A stretch of 64,000 bases of DNA, taken from positions 55,176 through 119,175 of the forward strand of contig JAYMSP010000020.1 in assembly GCA_036897095.1 (NCBI GenBank). The letters run 5' to 3'. Below, piece after piece: positions 14,018 to 24,723 of this stretch. A program made the position numbers and the translations under genes. Origin of the DNA: Plantago elongata. Lineage: Eukaryota; Streptophyta; Magnoliopsida; Lamiales; Plantaginaceae. Within the stretch, counting starts at the first letter, position 1, and each line of letters begins with the position of its first letter. The notes under the pieces are model-generated. The model had not been told where the DNA came from and searched no databases. It saw only the letters and a list, made by a program, of their open reading frames with translations.

Positions 14018-15239
14018 GACTGGATCTGAACTGTCTACAGAATGAAAGGTGCTAACATGCTTTTGGTTCATGGTGGTACTGAGTTCGAAAGTGAAGTATG
14101 TGGAGTGGTAGAATCTTACTGGTAGTTTATAACGCTAGTCTCATGTGATAAAGTTGGCAAACTGAGCTGGTTGCCGGGCTTATTGCCCGTTCTTTTGTAG
14201 CTCAAGAAGTAAAATTTTCATCTGCTCTACCGGTTATGAGGATTGCCAAATATTGTACAGCCTTTTAAATTTATGTCAGATAAGCATGGCGCGTATGTAG
14301 ATTAACACCACATTCTCTTGGATAAGTTGTTCGTGAGATCTTTTATCCAGTCTACATGTTGATCAAGTGTTATGTTTTTATGGTCTACTTGTGATTCAAT
14401 TTACCTTTTCACAATCCTTTGTGATTCATCAAATGTGCACCTGAGTGTGTTAAAGTGTCGCATTGTACAATAAATTCGGCAACCATGAAAAATGGAGGAG
14501 GGTAAAGATGATAAAAAAAGAAAAAAAAGGAAAAGAATAAGTAACAATTGCCAAATTTATTCTAAAGAAGATTAAGTTGGGAAGCCATTGGACACACTAC
14601 ATTCGTTGAGGAAAATTTAATACATTAAAATTGATTTGTAATCTTATTTCGTAAGTTAAAGTAACAATAGAAAATGAATAAGGTGGGAAAATGTATCTTT
14701 ACTTTTAGCTAAAATTTATATTTAAAATTGAGATTGTCTATCATTTATTATTGATTGAATAATTTTTTTTAATAATGCATGAAATTATATTCGTAGAATT
14801 CAATCAATTTCAAGAAGTTCATACAGTTCTTCCAAACACATTCAAGTTCACAAAATTTAATTCTCGATCATAAGAAAACTCAGTGTCATAATTTACCAAA
14901 CTCAGTAGTAGCAGTTGATAATAATGATATGATAAGAGAAACTAGTTCCAGCCCGTGATGATGCCAAGGTATAGTTCATTTATTGAATAAATGTAGAAGG
15001 TAGTGTATAATAATAATAAATTAAGGTTCATATAAAGAAATCGAAGTAAATAAAAACCAATTACATTTTATTGCATAGAATAAATTAAATAAAGTCATTA
15101 CGATCTGCATTGAATATTACAAATGAAAAATCAAATCAAATTTTCACGATCTGCATCAATGGGTGTAGTAGCATCCTGTACAATAATATAACAAAGAATT
15201 TAGTAAATAAATTGAAGTAAATTAACTTGTCAACTATAG
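14018..15239. other. 3' flank and AT-rich intergenic DNA
   Basis: The first ~250 bases are presumably the 3'UTR of the preceding gene. The rest is AT-rich with A-runs and no coding signal I can support. Confidence 0.5.
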
Positions 15240-15800
15240 CATTTATAAGCCAAGCACAATACCTCAAAGAGAGCTAAACACCTCCTTGTAAACTACGTTG
15301 GTAGTTGTGTCTGTCGGATTACCTTCATTATCGAGCGCTAAAATCTTCAGACTTTCTTGCTTGTTACTCTTGAAAATGCCACATATAATTGACCATGACT
15401 AAAGACGGAATTTGGAAGGTAGAGCTCGACATGAGATAGTGATTGTCCCTGACTTTTGTTTATTGTCATTGCATAGCAACCTTGAAAATCGGGAACTGTT
15501 TCACTAGGACCTAATAGGAAACTTAATGAGATCAGAGGGTGCGAGTAACATCCGACGTATAAATACACATGCTTCCAACATTCTTTCCAACCATGGTCGT
15601 CGCCAGCCAATCACAATGACAACTAGTCTAGTTTCGTTATACAACCCCTATGCTCAATGTTCCTGAGTAACATAATAGGAGTGCCAACCTTCCATCAAAT
15701 TATATGATTTGGTATATCAGACGCTTTGATAGTGTTTAGGAACTCAACTGAGTAAATGCATTCTATGTTCACGATGTCATCTTCATCAAGTGTATCACCA
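15240..15800 (-). pseudogene. Helitron helicase (Pif1-like) C-terminal fragment
   Basis: Minus-strand translation of 15610-15347 contains [20 protein letters not shown] and [14 protein letters not shown], the last helicase motifs of Pif1-type helicases in plant Helitrons. Just past it the frame breaks at about 15345. A one-base shift restores [11 protein letters not shown] and later NVVYKEVFSSL, the usual Helitron C-terminus. Upstream, broken frames give SVEFLNTIKASDIPNH and VGTPIMLLRN, also typical. Stops and frameshifts make it non-functional. No Rep domain and no confident Helitron ends (TC start, CTRR with hairpin) are seen, so only a fragment remains. In Helitrons this helicase is fused to a rolling-circle Rep nuclease. 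Confidence 0.8.
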
Positions 15801-15810
15801 TCCACACTTA

Positions 15811-15910
15811 CGTACTCACTATCACTACTAATGCCATCGTCAATATCATCACTCTCCCCCTATCAATCATTTCCTCCTTATTCAACCTTATCCACTCTTC
15901 CTTCTTTCTA
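15811..15910 (-). mobile_element. ~100-bp MULE fragment fused to the Helitron remnant
   Basis: This segment matches the MULE acidic-linker region at 1737-1835 with only a handful of differences, in the same orientation. On the minus strand both copies encode GISSDSEY. Here that frame runs without a stop into the Helitron helicase fragment (VNIECIYSVEFLN). It could be capture of MULE sequence by a Helitron or a joint left by deletion or nested insertion. Confidence 0.75.
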
Positions 15911-16084
15911 TAAATTAGGGTCATAATTAAACATATCCGTAGAAAAAGAATGAGGATACCTCTACTGCTTTTTTTATATAATAGGTTTATATATTAGACT
16001 CTCTCACCCTATTAATTCGGTTGTGCTCAGTATTAATAGTGTTTTAATTTGATTAATTCATAATTCTCCTTTTTAAGTGATAAC

Positions 16085-16172
16085 GAAGTGCAACTCAGTT
16101 GGTAAGATATTTCAACTCTAATCAATAGATCGGGGGTTCAAGTTATACTTTAGCCGTTTAAAAAAAAAAACC
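16085..16172 (+). repeat. tRNA-like SINE fragment
   Basis: A box-A-like AACTCAGTTGGTA (about 16092-16104) and a box-B-like GGGGGTTCAAGTT (about 16132-16144) have tRNA-promoter spacing and are followed by a 12-A run near 16160. No cloverleaf with a sensible anticodon arm or CCA-side stem is apparent, so a tRNA-derived SINE is more likely than a tRNA gene. Confidence 0.6.
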
Positions 16173-17309
16173 GTTTTTAGGCAATAAATATGGTCAATTT
16201 ATCAGGAGGTAACTTTGGTAATTTAAACACTAACAGGCTATTGAAACATCATATATGCTGGGTGATAAGGTTTGCTTAAAGTGTTTGAAAATATCTAATT
16301 CATTATTATATTGAATAAATCACGGGCGGTTAATTAGGGAAGTCTTTGTAGCTTCTTTCATGGCTTGACTACAATTTTCATCTCAACATGTCCAACTAAA
16401 ACATAAACATAAAACATATGGCGTTCGAAACTAACACAAATTAGAGGTAATTATATAATGCAAGGAAAGAAAATTGAATTTCAGCCAACGAAAAGCAAGA
16501 TTCACCTGATTTATTGTTGTTGCGGCCAAAAGCCAAAACCCGTAAATAAACAATGTGTTAAACAAAATGCCTAGAATATATTTCATTGGGTAAGATTAGA
16601 AGTGTGTAGGATATATTTTTGGACGGATTGCAAATCACATCTAATATTGGAGCGTTTTGGAAGCGTTAGTATGATGTTTAAGTATCTGTTTGAGAATCAA
16701 TTCGAATTGGGAAAAACCAATTCAATTCCTATATATTACAATGAACATTCAGAGTTGCATGAAGTAAATTAACACGGCATATTTATAGGCTTAACTCTGT
16801 CAGGATGAAAGATTGATTAATAGTTACACAAATATTTAAATGAAGCCTATCATATTTATTAGTTGAGATACTCTTGTTTCATATTAATTAATTGATATTT
16901 ATTAGTTGAGATATTCTTGTTTCATATTAATTAATTGATATTATATTGAAAGATACTAAGAAGACTCACTCTAAATATAGAGAGAAAAGTTGTAGTGTGA
17001 AATTGGCATATTTTGAAACATCTCATATATTTTGAAACTGGTAGTAAAATTATTTATTTTAAGCTTTAAAATACCATGTTATCTTTTTATTATGTGTGGC
17101 ACAATTTATTTTTTAATTAAACCATCACTTTTATTTTATTTAATAGAACGAGCGAGTCACCCTGATTTGTTTTTGTTACATTGTTTAGTCGAAAAACGAG
17201 TCCACGAGTCGACTCACAAGAACTGATAAATCAATCAATGCATGATGAATAACAAACATCAATCATCACAGCCCACCAACTAACAACCATTACATTTTAT
17301 TGATTAGAC
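16173..17309. other. Intergenic DNA upstream of the S40 gene
   Basis: AT-rich. A short direct duplication is visible: the run from TATTTATTAGTTGAGATA to TTAATTAATTGATAT near 16853-16900 is repeated at once, with period about 45 bp. No gene is supported. Confidence 0.5.
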
Positions 17310-17909
17310 ATGGCCAATAACAGAAGAACCACCACCACCACCCTCCGGTATCTCGGCTTCCTCAAACAACCCGACTCCGACCACCCAACCCGAACCGATT
17401 CCGACGAGCTCGACGAACACGACGTCGTCTGGTCCTTCTACCCTGACTCCCCTACCACCACCACCACCCACCCTCTCCACCAATCCCCATCCCCATCCCC
17501 ACCCTCCCTCCGCCGCTTCTCCCCCCTCCAATCCGGCCTCTCCGCCGCTCTCCACGACTCCGATTGCCACCTCATCCGATCCAACGTCATCCACGTCGGA
17601 GCTACCAGGAGAGATATAGTCAACAACAATAATAGTAACAATCGTTCTCAGGTGAACTTTCGGCAGTCTGCTCCGGTGAACATTCCGGTGTGGCCGAAGG
17701 AATTCCGATCGGCGAGGTATAAGGATTGGGACGACGAGGCGGCTGAGGTGGAGGAGGACGATGAGGAGGAAATGGTGCCTCCGCACGTGATTGTGTCCAG
17801 ATCGCACGTGACGTTTTCGGTTTTCGAAGGCGTGGGGAGGACGCTGAAAGGGAGGGATCTGCGTCGTGTCAGGAACGCTGTGCTGCAGAAAACTGGTTTC
17901 ATTGATTGA
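17310..17909 (+). CDS. S40/DUF584 senescence-regulator-like protein (199 aa)
   Basis: A single-exon ORF encodes a protein of the plant S40 (DUF584) family, small nuclear proteins linked to leaf senescence and stress. Family marks are an N-terminal RYLGFLK block, an acidic DELDEHDVVWSFYP stretch and a Pro/Ser-rich middle. VNIPVWPKEF follows, and the C-terminal signature reads MVPPHVIVSRS, then FSVFEGVGRTLKGRDLRRVRNAVLQ in outline (residues ~155-195). Thr and Asn homopolymer-like runs (residues 6-11 and ~105-112) and an Asp/Glu run (~148-156) are low complexity. Both length and lack of introns fit the family. GC content is clearly higher than in the flanks. A long antisense ORF over the same bases (17304-17807) is a composition shadow. 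Confidence 0.9.
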   Translation: MANNRRTTTTTLRYLGFLKQPDSDHPTRTDSDELDEHDVVWSFYPDSPTTTTTHPLHQSPSPSPPSLRRFSPLQSGLSAALHDSDCHLIRSNVIHVGATRRDIVNNNNSNNRSQVNFRQSAPVNIPVWPKEFRSARYKDWDDEAAEVEEDDEEEMVPPHVIVSRSHVTFSVFEGVGRTLKGRDLRRVRNAVLQKTGFID

Positions 17910-20900
17910 TTTGTGAGGAGGAGGAGATCAAATTTTGAACGGCAATGTAATCTTCTTCATCATCGTGCTGCTTTGTTTTCCACTTTTCCTTTCCTTTTGT
18001 TTCATCATTTCATAAATAAGCAATTATGATGCCAAAGAGGCAAATACTATATGATTATAAATAATATACTACTCCTTGCTGCTACTATACATCAATTGTT
18101 CTTGATATGTTCTTCTTTTATGCTCTCTTATGGAATTTAACAAGATTGTGATTTTGCTTGCTTTATTGTTTGCTTCTCCTGGTTCATAACCTTGCTATCG
18201 AACAAGGTTGAGTTTAGTTGTTAACTTCTCAAATTGTGGTTCAAAATTTCGATAAGTTCCGTAGCCAAGTTACAGAGCTAGTGAAATTTAGTTACCGGTT
18301 AATATATTATTCAGTATACAATTCTGGTTAGAGGCTTTGGAGATGGTGTATTATCAAGTATGAAGTATGAACTAATAAATGTGGGGAAATGTTTTGCTCA
18401 GGCTTGGTTAGGACTTAGGAGTTGGGACAATACTATGGCTTCATTTTTATCAATATTGTTCATTGATAATGGATTTATCCTTGGTTAGGAATTGGAGTGT
18501 GGTTATGGTTATTGTCTGTATTGTGATTTACAAATAGCGGACTTATCTTCTATGATTTTACCGCACTTCATTTATGTAACTGGACAAGTTCTTGCTTTAT
18601 CAGGATATTATTTACTTGTAACCTTGCTTGGTGCGGTTGAGGAATTTCGTTGACCACAAGGATGAATGTGGCTGCCAAACTTTCTCGTTGAGATTAAGAA
18701 TTTTCATAATACTTACAAGTTCCAGCATAATGAATTTTCAATTACTGGCAAATGTGTATTGGTTAAAGTAAAAGAAGACTATGAATCTATGATTGTTCTG
18801 GTGAGGTTTGTTTAGCATTAATGAGTCAGGTGAACTAGTTGGGTGACTAATTCTGTTACTCTACGAGCTCAAATGTTATGTTTGTGGACTGATGTTTTTT
18901 GGCAGGTTAACTTTATTTCGCAAAAAAAATTTCCAACCCCGTTTGTTATGTATACGTACAGTATTAGGTAACTTCCCTTGTATACTTGACCAGAATGTGT
19001 GCTCGACGCAAATGTGTGGTTCTTGGCTTCCTTTGACTGCTTTCCTTCATTTCGACAAGACAAAATGGTGCTTTTAATTTATCCCTTTTTTGTACTTTTC
19101 CATGTGCTGTATTTGCTTATTCAAGTCACCAGGTATGCTAGCGTGCAATTTGCAATTCACTTGTCTAAATTCTTTAGTCTAATCCAGTTACTCCATCCAG
19201 TTCCTGATCGAAATTTTCTGAATCAAATTATACTATGTCTCTGAACTGAAGCAAAGATCAACATGGAACTACTAGTCTCACTTCTGGTGATGAAAAATTG
19301 CAGAAAACTGCTCATCTATTCTGCAGGACTACAGTATTGATTGCATATGTTCTGCTCTTCAATCTTCATTATCCTTCAGTTTTTCCTTTTTCCAATTCAA
19401 GGGCCTTTCTTTGAGAAAAATATTCTGAAGCATGGTATTTCTCAGTTTCTTGCATGAGATCTTATGGGGCAAATCTGGTCGTAGGTTATTCCACTGGTTA
19501 GTTGGTTTCAATTTCAAGGCCTGAAAAAGCATCTTGGCACTTACACAAGGGTAACTGGTAAGGCTAGACGCCATATCCCCCACCCAATCCCGTACAGGGA
19601 ACTCTTTTTACAAACGGTTTGGCGATCTTAAACATACTATAAACTATAAAGTATGGAGTAGTCACTCTTATTCTTCTATCCACCCAGATACATTTTCCAA
19701 ACTCCAGATTTAATTATCTGTATTGTACAGTTTGTACTTATTGAGTTACTATAAATACTACTGAGTTTATTATTGAACTGTCTAACTGATAGTGGCCTGG
19801 TATTCATTCATGGTCATTGGTTGTTTATAACTGCTATGGTATAGTAAATCTCATATTTGCTCAATATATAACCATCAAGTTGCATATGGATTCAGTTAAT
19901 AGTAAACTAGTAATCCACTTGCTTTAATTTGATCCTGTTACTAGTCCCAATTATAAATCTGAAGAGGTTGCTGCCAGATAAATTTTTAAAAAAAACAAGG
20001 CTAGATTCATATGTGATCTGCAAACATAAGATTACAAAAAGACATGCCTCTGAGCACTTGTTATATTGCATAAAATGGTAGGGTATGTTGCCCTGTGGTG
20101 ATGGGAAAAGCTTATCTAATATGTTCATTCTTATATAATGAGGGAGTTTGTGATGAAAATGACACCATGGACATGACTATTTGCTAACTTTGAAGATCCT
20201 AGCACCAAGAGTGGCCTCTGATGCAACACATAATAAGTTGGATGGAATTATTGGGGTCATAATTATATATTCCAGCACAATCAAATCTGGGTCCTGTACC
20301 TGTAGCTAAATCTTTCTGGTGCTCTTGCTCGTCTTACTATTCGATCGTCCTGGATTCGACTTTAGAGTGTCAGTGGTGAGATAGCAACTATAGTAGCTGG
20401 GACCAAGATAAAATATGGTCCTCAGAATTCGAATTACCTCCCCCCACCGTAAGTTAGTTCAGAGACTAAATCAAATATTATATATTTTATTCATAAATAT
20501 TAAAATACTTAGCTACAAACATAATATGTTTAAAAATATACATAATACAAGGACCCATAATACAATTGTAATACATGTTTATTATATATTTAACTTGTAA
20601 AATAAAACATACCATCTTTATTTAAATATATGAGGTTGATCTCTCCATAAAATCTCTAACAAAAGTTTGTGTTGTATATGTATTCCTCCGTCCTTTACCA
20701 CAAATGAATCTCTGTTTGAATAAGTTAATTTTCTAAAGGCCACAAAACAGTTAACATTAGTAATGAGTTGTTAGTGAAACAAATGGAGTATCTAATTTAA
20801 TTATTCTATTTTCTAGTACTTCATTTAATTAAAAATTTAATTTATCACTCTTCTTTTTAAAATTTGTATTCGAACTGTTGAGAATTTGAATGCAGGATAG

Positions 20901-22079
20901 ATAGAGTATATCCATGAATTTGAAGGATTCTGTAGATATTTATAATTATCACCTTCCAGTTTTATTAATATCACTTAGGATCTGCTATTTGGCCACCAAG
21001 TCAGTGACGATGTATATATACATAGCATCTTGTATTGTATTTTTAAATGCATTATACGAAATTTTAAAAATGAAATCGTGCAAAGCAGCCACGATGGATC
21101 AAAATTGATGAAAGTCTTCTTCTTTCTACCGCACATTTGATCAATTAAAAATCTAAGGAGAGTAGTTAACATCAAATAAAATTAATATATTCATATCTAA
21201 TTGACCATAGTGTACATCATATCAAGAATTTGTAAGGAATTTTTGATTAAAGCGAGACGAGTTGGGTAATATATATAAGTTTCAAAATCTATTAAGAATT
21301 TGTATGGAAACTCTGCTTAGAGCAAGTCGAGTTAGGTATGTTAATTACAAAATCTATTAAATGCTCGGGGTGACTAAAAGCGGTTATTATAGAAAACATA
21401 CCATTTAAATAATTGAATTGACTTCGGAAAATATACCCAACATATTCATCCACGCCATTGAAATATTGTCATAATGAAATCGATTTGATTGATTGAAATT
21501 TAGAACCCTTGGTCAATTAAAATATGGTAGTTGTTAATCAAATCCTCCATGCAATTTAGTTATGTTCAAGTATGGAAAAATAAAGCGGGTGATATACAAA
21601 GCCCGTTGGAGAAGGATTTGATTATTTTCTCAATGGGCCACACATGATCCCGTGATTATAATTGCTAGCTAAACAATTATGATTTATGAATATACCTATG
21701 GACAAATTTTTTTTAGACCAATTAGACTTTATCCTATGCAGAGACATCATTATGAAATTTGTTGTAATAATTAGACATTAAATACGATAATATGTATAAC
21801 TGTAATTGTGGTGCAGATGTATAAATATTAGGATGAAATTAATAATTAATAGTCTATTTTATTAAACATATTTATACTTATCAATATAGGAAGAGAAAAA
21901 ATTAAATGGAGAGATTCCATCCTCAAGTCCTTTTAGAAATTATTAGGACTGATCGAAATCAATTTAGTTACCATAGAAAAAAAGAAAGAAAAATATGGCA
22001 TATTCGAACACATGCCATACCTTTGTTACAAGAATCAACCGGAATATTTTATGATTAAGTTGATAAGAATAACATTTTT
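17910..22079. other. Long intergenic region with a Stowaway-like remnant
   Basis: About 4.2 kb with no supported gene. The ORFs at 18869-19244, 19359-19583, 19907-20128 and 20975-21175 lack domains and splice logic. At about 20683-20795 a segment begins TATTCCTCCGTCC and ends AATGGAGTAT, resembling degenerate Stowaway (Tc1/mariner MITE) termini. The remainder is AT-rich. Confidence 0.45.
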
Positions 22080-22455
22080 TCCAGCGGGGAAAACTCTCTT
22101 CGATCTTCTCTCTACTCTCTTGATCCATAACATACCAGCGGAGAAATTTAATAGCCATTAGGTTGGAGAAACTCTCTTTGATATCTACTTTCTTAATCTT
22201 TATATTGATGAAGGGGTACGGAGTAGCAGATGCTCTTTAGGCGGGAACACTCTTTTCGATTATATGTACTTCCTGACTACATGATGGGCCGGTTCGGGAG
22301 GGGGTTGGAGGTACTTTTTAGGCTGGGAAGCTCTCTTCTCTTTGTTTTCTTCATCCATAACGGGTGCCGGGGGTTGGGGTACTTTTTAGGCTGGGAAACT
22401 CTCTTCTCTTTGTTTTCTTCATCCATGAAGGGTGCCGAGGGGGTGGCGGTGGGGT
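22080..22455. repeat. Degenerate ~70-80-bp tandem repeat, last two units near-identical
   Basis: A motif of the form GGGAAACTCTCTTC recurs near 22087, 22167, 22241, 22326 and 22395. The last two units (from GTACTTTTTAGGCTGGGA at 22311 and 22380) are nearly identical with period 69 bp. The ORF spanning the array (22230-22604) is a by-product of the repeat and has no domain. Confidence 0.75.
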
Positions 22456-23184
22456 GGGGGGGGGCGGTTGTAGAAAGCAATTGTGAAATTACCGGGTTTT
22501 TAGGCAACCCATGTTTGAAAGAACAACCGTTACATGTGAAATTATGTATAATATTATTTATTTGTGACTACATACTCCATGGGTTGTTGGAAAAACCCCA
22601 TTAATTATGTTGTATACTTTTATATTTTATTTTTGTTCGGTTTGAATGATACGATTTGTTGTTTAAAATATATTTTTGCTATTAGTTAATTGATCGGGTA
22701 CGGTAGGACCCGATACAAATAATGTTATAAATTTGCTGGGTCCCAACTGGTTAAGGCCGGATCCTACACCTTTCAAAGCATATGCGTCGTCATGATTTAT
22801 ATTTTTACATTTTCTACGGTTAACATAAATGCACTCAATAATATAAAATTAGATCAAGAAGGATTACCGATCAACACCACAACCAACGTTGTTCACATAA
22901 ATTTGACTACCTAATTTTCTCAACTACTTATTTTAACCCCCGTTTTTATTTATTATTAAAATTAAAATATATCGTGACATTGTCACGGGTTATTACTAGT
23001 GTATTATATTTTTAAATGCGGCAATATACGAAATTTTACAGAATTATCCAATATTGACTGGGTATATATGCATGCATCAAGAAAACTGTAACTATAATTG
23101 AAATTGGGTGAAAATTCTAAATTTAGGAGAAGTGAATATGACTTACTATTATGTCGACATGTATTGAGAGATATGACATAATAA

Positions 23185-23908
23185 GACCATCTTCACTGGC
23201 ATTACAACGGTGGTTTTCAACGCTGGTGGAACTCTGACTCCAACTTCAACAGAGTTGGAGCCAGCATCCAACGTTGGGACTCGTTCAAACACCAAAACCT
23301 TACTTTTTACTACTTTTTTTATTGTTTTTTATTCTTTTGTTTTTTCTTTTTCTTTTTTAATCATTTTTCTTTTTTGTTGTTTTTTAATTTTATTTTTGTT
23401 ATTTCATTACAAATATAATAATTATATAAATAACAATATAAAATAAATTACACATTACTTCTATAATATTAAAGACATATTATTTGAATTGAAAATCTTA
23501 GTAGAAAAGAAATACATGTCTTTAAAAAATACGTTTGTAGAAAAGAAAATACATAAAAACTCGTTTGATAGAGCCTAGATCATATAATTTCTATTTTCAA
23601 TGAATAAATATAAAAAATACTAGTGTAATTCTGTTATAATTAATTAATAATATTTAAAATCAATTCTCGAATAACGTTTGAAGGAAATGAAAAAAGAAAA
23701 TGAAATGAATAATTAAGTTTGAAAGAAATATTAAAATAAAATAAATTTTGGGACTCACTGTTGGAATAGTGAATTGTGCAATGTTGCAAAGTAAATTACA
23801 GTGAGTGGAATGTTGACTGATGTTGTAAAAGTTTTAAAAATCAAGTAAGTTGCAGAGGAATGATGACGTGACAGAGATTTTGAAACAAGTAAGTTGCGGG
23901 AGATGGTT
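23185..23908. mobile_element. MITE-like element upstream of YSL (possible PIF/Harbinger type)
   Basis: The left end reads GACCATCTTCAC. The right end, reverse-complemented, reads AACCATCTCCCG. Both sides are flanked by TAATAA (23179-23184 and 23909-23914), which contains the TAA/TTA target duplication of PIF/Harbinger elements. The inside is AT-rich and non-coding, with CAAGTAAGTTGC occurring twice near the right end (about 23852 and 23886). The inverted repeats are short and imperfect, so the class is tentative. Confidence 0.5.
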
Positions 23909-24082
23909 TAATAACCACCAGACTCCACTTATAGTCTAAGATAGTAAATGAAATCGTGTGTAAGTGTGTTGTAATTCCATTAGCGTGTGCTGTCATAAAA
24001 CTCACACTTTACAATTTACATGCAAAGCGAATGGATCTGAAGTGAATTTGTTAAAATTACAAGAAGGTGCAGTCAACGGCTA

Positions 24083-24089
24083 TTATAAA
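24083..24089 (+). promoter_or_regulatory. TATA box of the YSL gene
   Basis: TATAAAA within CTATTATAAAAGGAG, followed about 30 bp later by a pyrimidine/CA-rich stretch suitable as a transcription start. It lies about 640 bp before the main ATG, leaving room for the 5'UTR intron at 24324-24683. Confidence 0.6.
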
Positions 24090-24320
24090 AGGAGAGCATA
24101 AACTCCCATCTTTTAGTACCCAACCAACCATCCGTGCACATTTTTCAAAGAAAGAATCAGTAATTCAATCAATCTCATCATTTTTACCAGTATTACCCAC
24201 CTTTCTTTTTTTCTTTCTTTCTGTGCTCCTGTTTTTGTTTGTGTAGTACAATAAAATCCCATAAATTCTTCCTGTACTTGCTAGCTTCACTTTGTAGGTT
24301 GTACTACAACATTTTCCACA

Positions 24321-24704
24321 ATGGTAGGTTCGTATACGATCTTCTCCCTTTTCTGCCTTCTTTTATATGATTCAATTGATCGCCTATAAATTTCCATCCC
24401 TATAACTAAAACCCACATTGACTTTTTTTTTGCGATCACTGCTTATATATAGTCTTCATTTCTGGGCTTCAAAGCCATAGATTTATCTTGATTGCTGGTG
24501 AGTTATAGTATGTTTGGCATAGAACTGTAATTGAGTTATCTCATTTCGAATATTTTTGTACGCAACTGGAATCGAGTTTGTATGCGCAAACAGTCAGTTA
24601 ATTGATCTTTCTTTCTTTGTTTCTTTGTTTCTCTGTTTTGTTTTACATATTGAATATTGAATATGATGCATGAATGATTTCAGCAAAGAGAACTGGGCGC
24701 GTGA
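24321..24704 (+). promoter_or_regulatory. 5'UTR intron and splice-spanning short upstream ORF of YSL
   Basis: ATG at 24321 is followed at once by a strong donor (GTAGGT). An acceptor (GATTTCAG) ends at 24683. Splicing joins ATG to CAA AGA GAA CTG GGC GCG TGA, a 7-codon upstream ORF ending at 24704, 19 bases before the YSL ATG. If unspliced, the ATG opens a different frame that stops within the intron. Leader introns and short upstream ORFs can tune translation; an effect here is inference. Confidence 0.5.
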
Positions 24705-24723
24705 TAGTGAGTTAGATTGAGAG

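Noticed and set aside
16085-16172. Functional tRNA gene
   Set aside because: A and B boxes are present but no cloverleaf with an anticodon arm could be drawn, and an A-tail follows.
17304-17807. 167-aa ORF antisense to the S40 gene
   Set aside because: Gly/Val-rich shadow of a GC- and codon-biased sense gene with a clear family signature on the plus strand.
22230-22604. 124-aa ORF
   Set aside because: Spans the tandem repeat; its amino-acid repeats simply mirror the DNA repeat.
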